Shown here piece by piece: positions 32,800-44,060 of a stretch of DNA of 64,000 bases. This DNA is from Blasia pusilla. Lineage: Eukaryota > Marchantiophyta > Marchantiopsida > Blasiales. Every line of letters begins with the position of its first letter. The stretch's first letter is position 1. A program made the translations under genes and the position numbers. The stretch covers positions 43,710,001 to 43,774,000 of the forward strand of contig CM114271.1 of assembly GCA_050084515.1 (NCBI GenBank), written 5' to 3'. The notes below the pieces were generated by a model that had not been told where the DNA came from, ran no database searches, and saw only the letters and a program-made list of their open reading frames with translations.

Positions 32800-34230
32800 G
32801 ATGGAGACTTGGGAGCCATATATGGGACCTAAGTTGATAGGAGGAGAGCGGCGTCAGATACACCAGTTCCTTAGGAGTTATAGGAGTTGTTTTGCATTTA
32901 GTATGTATGATTTGGGTACTCTGAAGGGTCCAAGGATCCGCATTGAGTTATCGAGTGACACGCCAATCTTTCAACGATCCTACAGGTACAGTGACATGGA
33001 GAGGGCTCTGATTTAGAGTAAGAGCCAAGACTTGGTCGGAGAAGGACTAGTAGAGATGTCGCATGGGGAGTATGCATCTGCCATTGTCATGTCCGCCAAG
33101 AAGGATGTGCATGGCAACGGGACGGATAGGCGGATGTGTGGAGATTACCGACCTATCAATCGACAGACGAAGTTCGATAGGTATACTATGCCCACCCTTG
33201 AGGAGATCTTTGATGCGATTGGGCATGCAAAAGTCTTCAAATTCATTGGATTTACGAGTCGGATACCATCAGCTGCCTATCAGATTGGAGGAGAGGCAGA
33301 AGCCGGCATTTTGGGGCATCGATCCTCATAGGAAGGATTGTTTGTACCAGTGGCAGTTCTTACCATTTGGGTTAAAGAACGCCCCGGCTGAGTTTCAGAG
33401 GGTCATGGATAGGATCTTGGCAGGTCTGGATTTTGCTAGAAGTAATATTGATGACATCATAATCTTAAGCGCCACGGTTGAGGAGCATGAGCGACATCTC
33501 GAGGAGATATTTCGACGATTGCAATAACATGAGCTGAAGCTACATCTAGGCAAGTGCAAGTTCTTCTACAACCAAATTGAGTACTTGGGTCATACGATAT
33601 ACCCAGGGGGCCTTGGTGTGCAACAGACGAAGGTAGAGGCTATTTCACGCATTCCACGCCCTACAGATGTGAGTCGAGGTCGTGCATACATGGGATTGGA
33701 GAACTTCTATCGACGGTACGTCAAGGGTTTCAGTTCAATTGCGAAGCCGCTAACCTTGATGACCAAGGTGGATCAAGAATGGCACTGGGGAGTTGAGCAA
33801 GAGAGAGCATTTCAAATGCTCAAGGACATATTGATGTGCGCGCCCATATTAAGGAGACCGATCACGGGATGTCCTTTCCAGTTGCATACCGATTGGAGCA
33901 TGTTGGGGCTCACCTAGTATGACGATGATGGTAGAGAGTTCGTGGTGGCTTACGCTAGTCGCTCGATCAATGCTGTAGAGGCAAAGTATAGCTCGTATGA
34001 GGATGAGTGCTTAGCTACAGTGTGGGCTGTCGCACAATTTCAGATGTTATCTATTCAGCAATCCTTTTACCATCATTACTGATCATCAGGCACTTAAGTG
34101 GCTGATGGAGTCCGATAAGCTAAGAGGGAAGCTTGCGAGGTGGACTCTTTCGTTGCAGGTGGTACATAGATCTAGGACACTCAACCAAGATGCATATGGT
34201 TTGAGCCGTAACCCATGCTCGAGTCAGTGA
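32800..34230 (+). pseudogene. Element B reverse transcriptase and RNase H
   Basis: The domain starts at METWEPYMGPKL and carries RMCGDYRPIN and PFGLKNAPAEFQRVMD. The catalytic motif is altered to NIDD. RNase H carries FQLHTDWSMLGL, followed by a stop, and ends at SRNP. A frame change lies near the LDL segment (about 33245), and other stops follow. The product would be inactive. Confidence 0.9.
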
Positions 34231-34479
34231 GATGCGAGTGGAACTCGTTTGCATGGTAAGAGTGACGAGGGGTTGGTGCCAGGATGGCATGCGTCAGCCT
34301 ATTTGGGCTTGTTGGCTATGGAGAGCCAGATTGCTGAGACTTTGATGGCGAAGTCTGATGGAGAGTCCTTAGATCCAGAGGCCGGTCAGGAGACGACAGG
34401 TGGCCGAGATATTTACGACGATGGAGTGGTCTTGGAGTACCTGCGTACTGGCAGCGTCGCGAGCACAGTGGGTGCTTGA

Positions 34480-35850
34480 GGGCGGGATCGGATCTTACAG
34501 TGAGCCAAACGGTTTTGGTGGGAGGGCACACATGTGTTGCGAGTGTGGGAGGATGGTAGAGTGCGTGTAGTGCCTCATACTTTGCAGAGAGCACGTTTGG
34601 TGTGTCATGCCTATGAGGAGTTGGGTCATTTTGGAGTGAAGCGAATGTACAGCTTGCTCCAGATTCAATATTGGTGGCGAGGCATGTAGACTAACGTTCA
34701 GCAATTTGTTGCCAAATGCATGGTGTGTGATTGAGTCCGAGAATTATTCAATGCTCCGACTCCACAGTTGCATCCACTTTCGATCATGGATTTAGGTTAT
34801 AGATGGAGTTTGGATTTTGCAAGACCTTTGCCTTTGACGGAGCGCCATAGTCGTTATGTGTTGGTGATGGTCGAGCACTTCTCGAAGTGGATAGAGTTGG
34901 TTGCATTGCCTAACAAAGCGAGTGAAGGAGTAGCATATGCCTTTCTAGATCAAGTGTTGAGTCATTACGGTATACCAGGTGAGCTGTTGACAGACCAGGG
35001 TATAGAGTTCCGCGGGGAGTTTCAGGCCTTGTGAAATCAGACACTGATCGACTACCGCACTACTTCGCGAGATCATTCTGAGGCGGACGGACTAGCGGAG
35101 TGGGTTGTGCAGACAATGAAGAGAGGACTACGCAAGTATGGCTTGCAGAGAGGTCATCTAGGAGATTGGGACCTTCGGTTTTCGTGGTTGGCGATGGGAT
35201 ACAGATTCAACAAGCAGGCATCCTTAGCATCTTTCTCACTACACTTATTGCTTTATGGCCAAGAGCCAGATTTACCTATGGCAATTCGTCGAGATGTTGG
35301 TGAGTTGTTGAACCTTGATGACCTTGATGTATGGATGCGAGCATGTTCTCAGAGGGCTGAGTTATTCCGGAGAGTGATGCCCATGGCGTTTGAGAACTTG
35401 GCGATTGCGCAACATCGGGATACGTTGAGGTATGCGACTATTCGGGGAGGTGGTTATCGACCTACTATCCGGAGGTTTCATCAGGGAGACTATGTCTACT
35501 TGGAGCAAACGGCACCCATGACGTTGGATGTGATTGCAGGGCGTACCATCTTGAGAGTGTGTGAGGTTTTGTCATCCGGTGTTCTCTTATTGGAGAGACA
35601 CGATGGTATGGTTTGGAAGGACCATATGCGTAATTGTGCGTCATGTTATCTTCTGAACATTGATGGTACACTTGATCCGAGCTTAGCAATAGTTCCTACA
35701 GACTTGCGGTGTATGTTGTGTGGTTCCGCCCGTGGTGCAACCACTATGTTAGTCTGTGATGGATGTTGGAGAGGATGGCATATGGCATGTTTGACGCCGT
35801 CTCTTTCTAGGGCTCATGAGGGACGATGGATGTGTCCCAGATGTACATAG
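34480..35850 (+). pseudogene. Element B integrase with intact C-terminal PHD finger
   Basis: The zinc domain (HAYEELGHFG-like) is followed by stops. Next is the DDE core: WSLDFARPL, LTDQGIEFRGEF, a stop, then the Glu of GLAEW. A long open frame (35107-35850) holds the C-terminal domain with GDYVYL and ends in a complete PHD finger at 35710-35850: CMLC, CDGC, GWHMAC and MCPRC. The PHD finger has no stop or missing ligand in this copy. Core and C-terminal frame are separated by stop codons. Confidence 0.9.
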
Positions 35851-36028
35851 AGTGGGTAGTTCTACATTCTGACTTGTGTCTATGATATGGATGACAAGAA
35901 GGTGACTAACGATGGGGCCACATGAGCACCCGGCCTTCTTGCTCTAAGCGTTTGAGAGATGTACGTCATGGTAGGTAGGGAAAGATGGCTATCTGGAGTT
36001 AGAGAGACCTAACCACTAGTTAGAGGGA

Positions 36029-36158
36029 TGATTGGAGATATTTTGGTACTTTTTGTCTCGTTGTTTGGATGCCATGAATTAGCATGAGATCATGTGTGTT
36101 TGTGTGTCTGTTCGGTGACAGCGATGTATGTTGTGTAGCAATGTGTATGCGCACGATA
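36029..36158 (+). repeat. Element B internal X1 copy
   Basis: This segment starts TGATTGGAGATATTTT just after a purine-rich TTAGAGGGA and ends GCGCACGATA. Two bases (AC) separate it from L2. It repeats the last part of the element (36672-36802). Confidence 0.8.
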
Positions 36159-36160
36159 AC

Positions 36161-36802
36161 TATCACGTCTTTTAGGATAGATCGGTGAGATCTAGTAGAG
36201 CGTCTTCGTGAGTAGTGGCGGATAGGCTCAGTAGGTTGAGGATGACCTGTTGAGGCCGCCCAAGAAATTTGAGAGAGCAGGTTTCCTTTCGGCTCATTTG
36301 GAGCCATATTGAGGCACTTCCTATTTTAGGGAATTAACATTTTGAGTATACGATCGACTTTCTTTTTTTGGTAATTGACCCTTGATCTCCTACATCAGGT
36401 CAAGAGCGAAGGAGGTGACTTGGGAGCATAGGTTACCATGGAGAGAGCTTGGGAGAGGGGAGGGGTATACCTGAAGGAGAAAGAACTTGAGAGCTCATTC
36501 TCTTTTTGTTGAAATTCTTGGCACGAGGCGACGGAGCTATGGTCCTTTATCTTGTGAGTGTAATCCAAGCCTCTCATTAGGAGAATGGATTTGGTTTGAC
36601 ATTGAGAGATACATATGAAATTGCACACATGTGAGAACTATGGTGTTGTGAGAGAAATTCGATTTTATTTTAATTGGAAATATTTTAGAACTTCTTGTCT
36701 CGTTGTTTGGATGTCATGAATTAGCATGAAATCGTGCGTATCTGTGTGTGTATGTTCGATGACAACGATGTATGTTATGTATCGATGTGTATGCGCACGA
36801 CA
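36161..36802 (+). repeat. Element B 3' terminal repeat (L2 then X2)
   Basis: L2 (36161 to about 36671) matches the split L1 and is followed by X2 (about 36672-36802), ending GCGCACGACA at the AGGA duplication. L1 has no X after it. Confidence 0.87.
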
Positions 36803-36806
36803 AGGA

Positions 36807-38798
36807 GTAATGACACATGTGGCATATTTTACAAATTGAACATCTAGAGCAAAAGTACATACAAAGACATTGGATAATCCTAATCTTTTATTTTTGAAAA
36901 AAAACGGTTCCTTATGCTTGGTTCGCACTCCAAGTGAAAAATGGAAGAAGTTAGATGTGACATACAAATGATGTATCTTACACGTCCAGAATATAGGTAT
37001 GTAGATATTATCATCCTTCCAATAAGTAATTGTATATTAATATTGATTTGGATGCAAATAAATGTTCAAGATAAAAAATAATTAAGATGGTCATGTTAGC
37101 ATCTAAGGGATATGCACAATAATTTGAGTTAGACTACGATCAGATGCTCGACTGGATAGCCAAGATGGTGATAATGAAAGCTATTGTAGCATTGGTAACA
37201 AGAAAACATTGGAGAATATATTAAATTAATTTCAAGAATGCATTTTTGTATGGAATATACATGATTCAAACCCCGTGGCATGTGCGTCTTGATTATTGTT
37301 CTTTGGTGTGCATACTAAAAAAACTCTAACAAGGCCAAACAAGCTCGCGCATAGTGAAATCAATAAGTTACTAAGACAATTCAAATTCCTTCCTCTCTTC
37401 GTATTTTATGGACAATACCTCAGTTCTGAGATTTTAAACTAATAACACCCTCTTCATACTTTGGTTTTTCTTGAATTTTCATGTAGAAATTGGAAACTCT
37501 CCTAATAAAGATGCAAGATCTACAAACAGCCTTGGCGCCTCAAAATACTTTACGCCCGGCTCATGATTTGCTGTTGCCAGTATTAGATTGTGTGTCCAGT
37601 AAACCGCATGATGGTTTTACTCAATCAATGTTCCTAGGGATAAAAGGTAGATGCATAACTTCGTCGTGGACAGTAGGGTACTCAAACCTTCTTTCAAGAT
37701 GAAATTTAGAAGGAGATTTTTTTTATGTAAAAATGACACATGAAACGGAAGATGAATTTCATCAATTAAGTTGTTTAAGCAAAAACTCTCCTGGAGTTAC
37801 CAGTACCTCATAAGTTCATGAGGGTTTACAAATCCTAAAAGGCCAACTTAAAGAAAAACTTGAATTCAACCCACGCGAGTTAAACCACTGGTTCAAGTGG
37901 AGCTAGCTGACTGGCATGGTATGAATGCAAACATATTCAAAGTGTGTCTCCCTCACAATAAATTCATGCATGCATATCCATTTAATGTATGGGTAAAAAT
38001 ACACTTATAAATTTTCAAATCTTGGAAAGATATTCGTAAAGAACATATTAGAGTCTAGATGCCCACAAAGCATTCAACCCAACCCTAAAGGAAAGACATT
38101 TAAGGAAACCCCATCTCCTATAGATGAAATAGATTAGGCGGAGACCCATCCTCGCCTAACCTAACTCCATCCCACACTCGTGAGTTCTTCCCACACTGGA
38201 CATCTTTTACAAGTGACCCCATAACTTGGGCTTCAAGGAGCCATATCTAGTATGACCTCTCCACTTGCTCACCATCAATATGATCAACCAGTTGGCTACC
38301 AAAAAGCTGCTGATGCATTTAAGAAACCAGAAGGAGAGCAGAGTAGAACTTAGAACTTAGAACTTACGAGTCCAAGACATGCAGGTTCTGTAGTACTGGA
38401 AGAAATTGGTGGTAATGCAGCTGGTGTTTGGAAAGAACAGCATGAATGAAGTAACTCCAAAAATAGTCACAAGTATGGGATCAATGGAGGAGAAACACAG
38501 GAAAAAAAGGGCTTCAAGCATAAAAGAGGAAATGTCAACACTGCCAAGGACTAATGACAAACAAAACAACAGAGCACATAGGACGCACGTACTCATCAGT
38601 TTCCGAAAGTGCAGAACCTGACACGTCAGTAAATCTTGATGTACATCTAGATCGAAAAAACTCTCCATTTTCCAGGTAAACATATTAAACAGCACCTGTG
38701 CTTTACCCTAGGACCTCCCAAACTACACGTTAAATGTTTCACCTCTTTCAATGAGAAGTCTAAATTTTTACTCCAAGAATTGAAATTTGTACAAGACT
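36807..38798. other. Repeat-rich spacer left of the FANCE gene
   Basis: This AT-rich DNA continues the host sequence into which B inserted, followed by the 3' flank of the FANCE gene. An AACTTAG motif is repeated three times near 38347-38367. Open frames at 37490-37702 (+) and 38357-38695 (-) have no recognised homology. Confidence 0.4.
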
Positions 38799-41401
38799 TC
38801 AAAAACTACTCAGCTTAGATTGCACTGATTTTGTTAGAAAGGTTTGGGTTTTACTGACCACCTCCTGAAGCACTGCCCGATGAGAACTAAGGTTTCCACC
38901 ATATTTTGTGACTAGACTGAGCAGAAGATTCCCAAATTTCAGTGAAGATGTAAACTCAGTGACAGCTCCTTCAAGAGCAAGTACTAAACCTGCAATAGTT
39001 TGCTGATCTAAGTTCAATTTCTTATTTACAAGGTTCTGCACCACCCCGACCATGCCTTCAGTCCATATCCAAGCCACCCGCAAACTGGGATCATAGCTCC
39101 TCTCTCCCATCATAACAAACATCTTCTGGATTAGAGATAAGAGTATGTCTTCAGGTATGCAGTCCTTTACCAGCCGATTAATCACTTCACATTGGATATT
39201 GGAAGCTCCTTCTTTCGAGGAGATCAACGGGAGTATAACCGAATCCATGGTTGCTCTAGGATGAGTCTTTCCCGCTAGAATCAAAGCGGTGATCAATACA
39301 CGAGAGGCAGGTCTTTCCAGAGCAATTAGCTTGGGGAGGATGATAGCTCGGAGGATTTGTGTTGACCAAGAATATCCGTCTTGCTCAGCCAAAAGATTAC
39401 CAACAAGTAAAAGCGTCACATCATCATCAACCTCCCATGCTCGTACAACAGAAAGGAAAGTAGTGAGATTTGAAGTAGTGCGAATGAGGTTGACTGCATC
39501 TGGAAGACTAGGTTCTTCACGGGAAACCAAGGCTCGCCTCAAAGATAGTGCCTGCAAGAAGATCTCTTCCCCAAGCTCTAATTTTGCAGTTCTTTCATCA
39601 TCCGTGTCTGAATTGTCCTGCTCTTTGCTCATCTCAGCTCTAGTTTCCAAGCAGTCCAAGTTCTCTTCCCCAATTTTTATCTTGTCTGACTTCTGAATCC
39701 CAATCTCTTTTGTTGTTGGTTCTTCTCTCAAACTCCTGCACAGAACAGCCTCTCTCTTATCGAACTCACAACCGTCTACTAAGGACACCTCCACATTCGA
39801 GAATGCACCTGATTTCCCTGGATAAGCTTCCAACTTAACAATTCTATCTGAAGACTGCAGTGGCTCCGACTTTTCCACATCAAGGCTGGTGCCTTGAACT
39901 TGCTCCGCTGCTTGAGTAGAAGGTGAATGCTTCAGAGGTAGCCAACCAAACAGAGAACTAGGCTGTTCTCTATAATCGTCAAGCCAGTCCGGAAGGTCAT
40001 TGTACTCTAATGTACTGGCACCTCCTGCTCCGAAGATCTCCTTATCTGAAGAATTGATGGAGTGCAAATCACAGCTGGGAGGTGAAGTGCGAGAGCCAGC
40101 CACTGGGAAAATATTGCGCCAAAAACAATGAGAACATATAACACAAATCCATCTATTCAACCATGGGGACATTTACCCCATTGAGGGTTTCAGTGCAGCG
40201 ACAACAAATTCTGTAGTACATACCTTGCGAGGATGATGACAAAGGACTTCCGATTTTGCTCAAAGCTGTCTTTAGAAGGGTTGTTGCCGCTTGAAAGACC
40301 CAAAATTCAGGTTCAGTGGGAGAGTCCAGGATCCAGCGAGCCAGAGCTTCCAGATCCCTGACCCGGAAACGCAGATGCTCCACATTTAGGAAAGTCAGCA
40401 CATCTGCTTGTACTGCACTAGGGAGTGTCTGCATCCAAATACCGCTGTCACCAGATGGTAACCGACATTTTTGTCAAGTACCTCTGAATACTAGCAACGA
40501 TATCGATCTATAACTCCCCTATGACAACACTTTCAGAAATCTGATCGAACCAGGATCACACCGCCCACCACAGGATCTCAATCCTGAAAATTTTCAAAGT
40601 CTGAAAGAACTTCGTCAAGTCGTTTGCCCCATCGGCTGAAAGATTCGATGAAAACCTAAAGTGAACCTTCATGCTCAGTAGTACTAAACTTGACAGCAAT
40701 AGAAATCCAAAGGAGGACGCACAAATCGCAGGCATTCCTGTCATTACTGCTAACTCCTCTTCGCCTTATGCTGGCAGTCCACAACAACTAAAGATCCCTC
40801 AAAAAAGAGTTACTCCTCCTAAACAACATACTTACTATAAAAAGTTGAAAAACAACGAAGAATCTGTTCATGTGCTTCAGAAAACAAGGGATGTGACCTT
40901 AAATCCGCTAGTCTAGTCACGAAAGTGCGGGATAATTGAAACGAGACGAGAGTCAACATCTGTCGATAGGGTGAGATCATAAGAGGGTTGACGCCAGGCA
41001 GAGATACAATGGATTAACGATATTTATTTACTTCTCGGTGACCGCAGACAACAAGAACAACATTTAGAGTTATCTTACCTGCCCATTGTCCCTTTCCTTT
41101 GAGTCTCCTCCTCCTCTTCCACATAAACAATCTCTGATCCGAGGAGATCTGGCACAAGACGCCACAATTCGCACACTCTCCTTCTCTTTCCTCCCATTTC
41201 GTGCTTCCCGTACGCGTCAAAAGCCGTCCCATATCTGTGACTCTCCACCCACTGGACGGCGGCCCCAACAGGTGAATCAGCGCTTCTGAGAATCTCCAAC
41301 AGCTGCTCCCACTCTTCCCTCCGATCCGTGGCAACTTCAGACACTCCGGCTCTCTGCGGAGCACACGACGCTTCTTGGACACGCTCATCGGCTCCGCGCA
41401 T
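38799..41401 (-). CDS. FANCE: FANCE homologue (Fanconi anaemia complementation group E)
   Basis: Three exons: 41079-41401, 40224-40444 and 38799-40102, with phases that close, giving about 615 residues. The start is the ATG at 41401. The N-terminal part has EEWEQLLEILRSADSP, matching the N-terminus of plant FANCE as I recall it. Exon 2 reads WMQTLPSAVQADVLTFL. The C-terminal helical-repeat part has PASRVLITALI, KEGASNIQCEVINRLV, LKFGNLLLSLVTKYG and FLTKSVQSKL, all typical of the FANCE C-terminal domain. Between them is a charged, probably disordered insertion rich in Glu, Lys and Ser (about residues 200-360). FANCE is a core-complex subunit that links the ubiquitin ligase to FANCD2 in crosslink repair; in Arabidopsis it is also tied to crossover control. 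No damage is seen. The unusual length comes from the disordered middle. Confidence 0.88.
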
Positions 41402-43740
41402 TGACAATCTCCAGCGAAGGCATTGCGCTCATGCCCAAACCCTGTCAACCATCATCTGTCCTCCTCTCCGCACCTCCACCCATCAAGTGCAGACCCATGC
41501 TGCACTCCTCGCTTTCTCCGCCGCGAATTTTTCGCTGCGACTTTCACAGATGTTCATTCAAACTCTCACCCCAAAACCCCTCCAAGCCCTACTACTTACA
41601 GTTCCAAAGGGGACCGACCGAATTTGTAAGGAGACACACTCAAGAGTCCTCAATTACTTTGGAGACACAAACCCTCGTATTTATGAGCAGAAACGGGAAG
41701 GAAAAAGGACTTCAAAGCCTCCGGGTACCAAACCTGGAAGTTGAGGGAGCTATCTCTTTCTAAGCCAACAAAAGCCCCGCTGGGCCAATTTAGGGTGCCC
41801 AAGAATCTTCAGAGACGGGGATCTTTGACATTCCTTAATAGAGCGACTCAACTTGGCCCTAAACAAGTGGGAGGCACCATGGACCTACGTAGGGTCCGGG
41901 GGAGTTTTTCCGCGGGAACCAATACATTGCCAATAATTGACAACATGGAAAAACTAGTTTTCCAACTGGTTTTCAGATATTTTATACAAATGAAACCTCC
42001 TATTTCCTGCCAACTAGTTTCAAATGAAATAGAAATTCTTGATTTCAATCGGCTACGATTATGCGTCATACTAGATCTCTCGATCTCCCGGATCATTGGG
42101 CCTATAAGAGTCACACAGCGAAATTTCACTAAGTAAATTAGCTTAGGAAAATAAAATTTCATGTTTAAGCCTCTTAATGATTCTTCATTGGTGCAGATTC
42201 CACTCTAGGAAAAGAGATAATAAATAAGATATAGAAAATATAAAATAAAGTAGTGGGTTGGTGTATTAATGAAAATAAAATTAAAGTGATCTTGGTTGAT
42301 GAAGAAGTCAAGGCTAGGGTACTTATGATAGTTGGGAGGATATGAAATGGGTCTATGACAATATTTGAAGAGGAGATAAAAAATAATCTACTCGTGTCAA
42401 AATGGGATTGGCTAAGCTTTGAGAAGAAGCCATATAGCACAAGATAAGATTAGTCTTATTTTGTACTATTGTGGATCCATTGTGAGTATATAAAAAAGAG
42501 GAATCTTCAAGGGTTGACCACCTTAAACTTCATTCTCGAATTTCTCTTGTCACTCTTGAGTGACACTTCTTATTGTCACGTACACAAGGATTTGGGATTG
42601 TACTTTGTATATGCTTATTTAGTGATCTATTTATCTAAATAGGCTTGCTCGAGTAGGGTTCAATACTAGTTGTGTCATTTTTCTTGTATACAAACGTAAA
42701 ACACTTTACACAGATTTCGTAGTTATGAATTTTGGGGTTAAATGTTACTCGGCACTTCCATTCATGATTCAGTGATTCCTATCGTAAGATAATGGAGAGT
42801 GTACGTAGTGATTTTATACTAAATAGGAAAACTTATGAGAGGATTCAATCTTGCATCAAGGATTGCCATAGCTAGAAGGTTCGTCCTTACTCGAAAAAAA
42901 CTCTCGACACAACATCGCGCGAGCTTGGATTGTGAGAACAGATGCATGCTCAAATTGAGGAAGGTGGGTATGGAATGTGTTTGCTATAAGCCCGAGTATG
43001 GCCCGTATCGAAATCGTAAGGCCCGTAGGGTCCGCGGCCAGGCCATATGCAGGTCGTCCCCGCGCTTAGGATGAGCCGATGTGGGTTAGGTAGGCTGACT
43101 AAGGGCCATGCGCAAGCTTCATATGGGTCTCTATGAGCAAGAAGCATGCTCAATGTGGCTACAAAACAAATGGCAAGAACATACGATGTGTTGTTAGAGC
43201 GATTGCAGGTTGGTTGAGCCTAGATCTACGTTAGGGCGCCGCAAACTCGATGTGGGCCACAAGAACCCAGGTTAGCACGGACATGTTCGTCCTAGGGACA
43301 GACATAAGTTTTCGAACATGGCCATATCCTTATCACTTCTTGACCAAAGATAACGCCAATTTCCAAAGTGATTAAGATCAACACTTCTTGATTTTGATCC
43401 CTTAGAGAGGCAGATCAAGAAGTACTGATCTTGATTACTCTTTCCACTTGTTTATAGTGATTGAGAAAAATTCTTTATAAAATTGATGAACGCAAGGATC
43501 ATTCCAAATGCTATAGTGATTGTGACCAATACTTCAAGATTCTAGTCACTCTTAGATCAAGGCCAAAGGTTAGTTTTAGAGTAATCCATATCAACAATTC
43601 ACTATTGATCTTGTGCACTTTAACCATCTTCAAGATGCCTAAGCCTATTAGGATGCATACAAGTTTAGTTATAATCCGTGTCCGAATGAAGAAAATATGA
43701 CTGAAGCTTGTGATGAGAGTGATAAGGATATGATGTTTGG
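41402..43740. other. FANCE upstream region, then decayed repeat DNA
   Basis: About the first 400 bp should include the FANCE promoter. Open frames at 41328-41763 overlap the gene's 5' side and look incidental. From about 42480 a TATAAAAAAG box and LTR-like text suggest an old retroelement end, but no partner repeat was found. No gene was identified. Confidence 0.35.
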
Positions 43741-44060
43741 ATGACACCAGTCTACCTATTTAAGCGTTTTGATCATGGAGAGCCATATAGCATTCAATTT
43801 AGCATAAAAGTCAGATGGAGAATGCTTAGATCAAGAGACCAATGAAGAGGCAATAAGTAGTCAATATATGTATGAGAATGGGGTAGTCTTGGAGTAATTG
43901 TGTAGTGGCAACATAGCAAGTACAATGGGTATCAAAGAGCAAGATTGGAACCTACAACAAGCTAGATGATTCAAGTGGGAGTGAACACATATGTTATGAG
44001 TCTAGGAGGATTGTGGAGAATAAGTGGTACCTCATTTAGAATCATAATGTTGACAATAAA
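43740..44060 (+). mobile_element. Ancient relic of the A/B/C retroelement family
   Basis: This region aligns by eye with element B about 34300-34580, the spacer between RNase H and integrase. Shared strings include ATGGAGAGCCA, TCAGATGGAGA, GATCAAGAGACC/GATCCAGAGGCC, GGGGTAGTCTTGGAGTA and AGTACAATGGGT. It is heavily AT-shifted and has no open frame. It shows the family was active long before A, B and C inserted. Confidence 0.7.

Larger units (their letters stand above)
18317..36802 (+). mobile_element. Element B: Ty3/gypsy retroelement with methyltransferase and PHD finger, interrupted by element A
   Basis: B runs from TGTCACGTC at 18317 to GCGCACGACA at 36802. It is flanked by the 4-bp duplication AGGA (18313-18316 and 36803-36806). 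Element A and its own duplication split B's 5' repeat; without them B is about 8.36 kb. The order is 5' repeat L1, leader 28956-30698, gag 30699-31406, DNMT3-like methyltransferase about 31514-32516, reverse transcriptase and RNase H about 32800-34230, integrase about 34480-35709, PHD finger 35710-35850, then X1, L2 and X2. Zinc knuckles and protease are missing: gag stops and the methyltransferase begins within about 130 bp. Many stops and frame breaks make it inactive. The YIDD motif of the polymerase reads NIDD. Confidence 0.92.
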
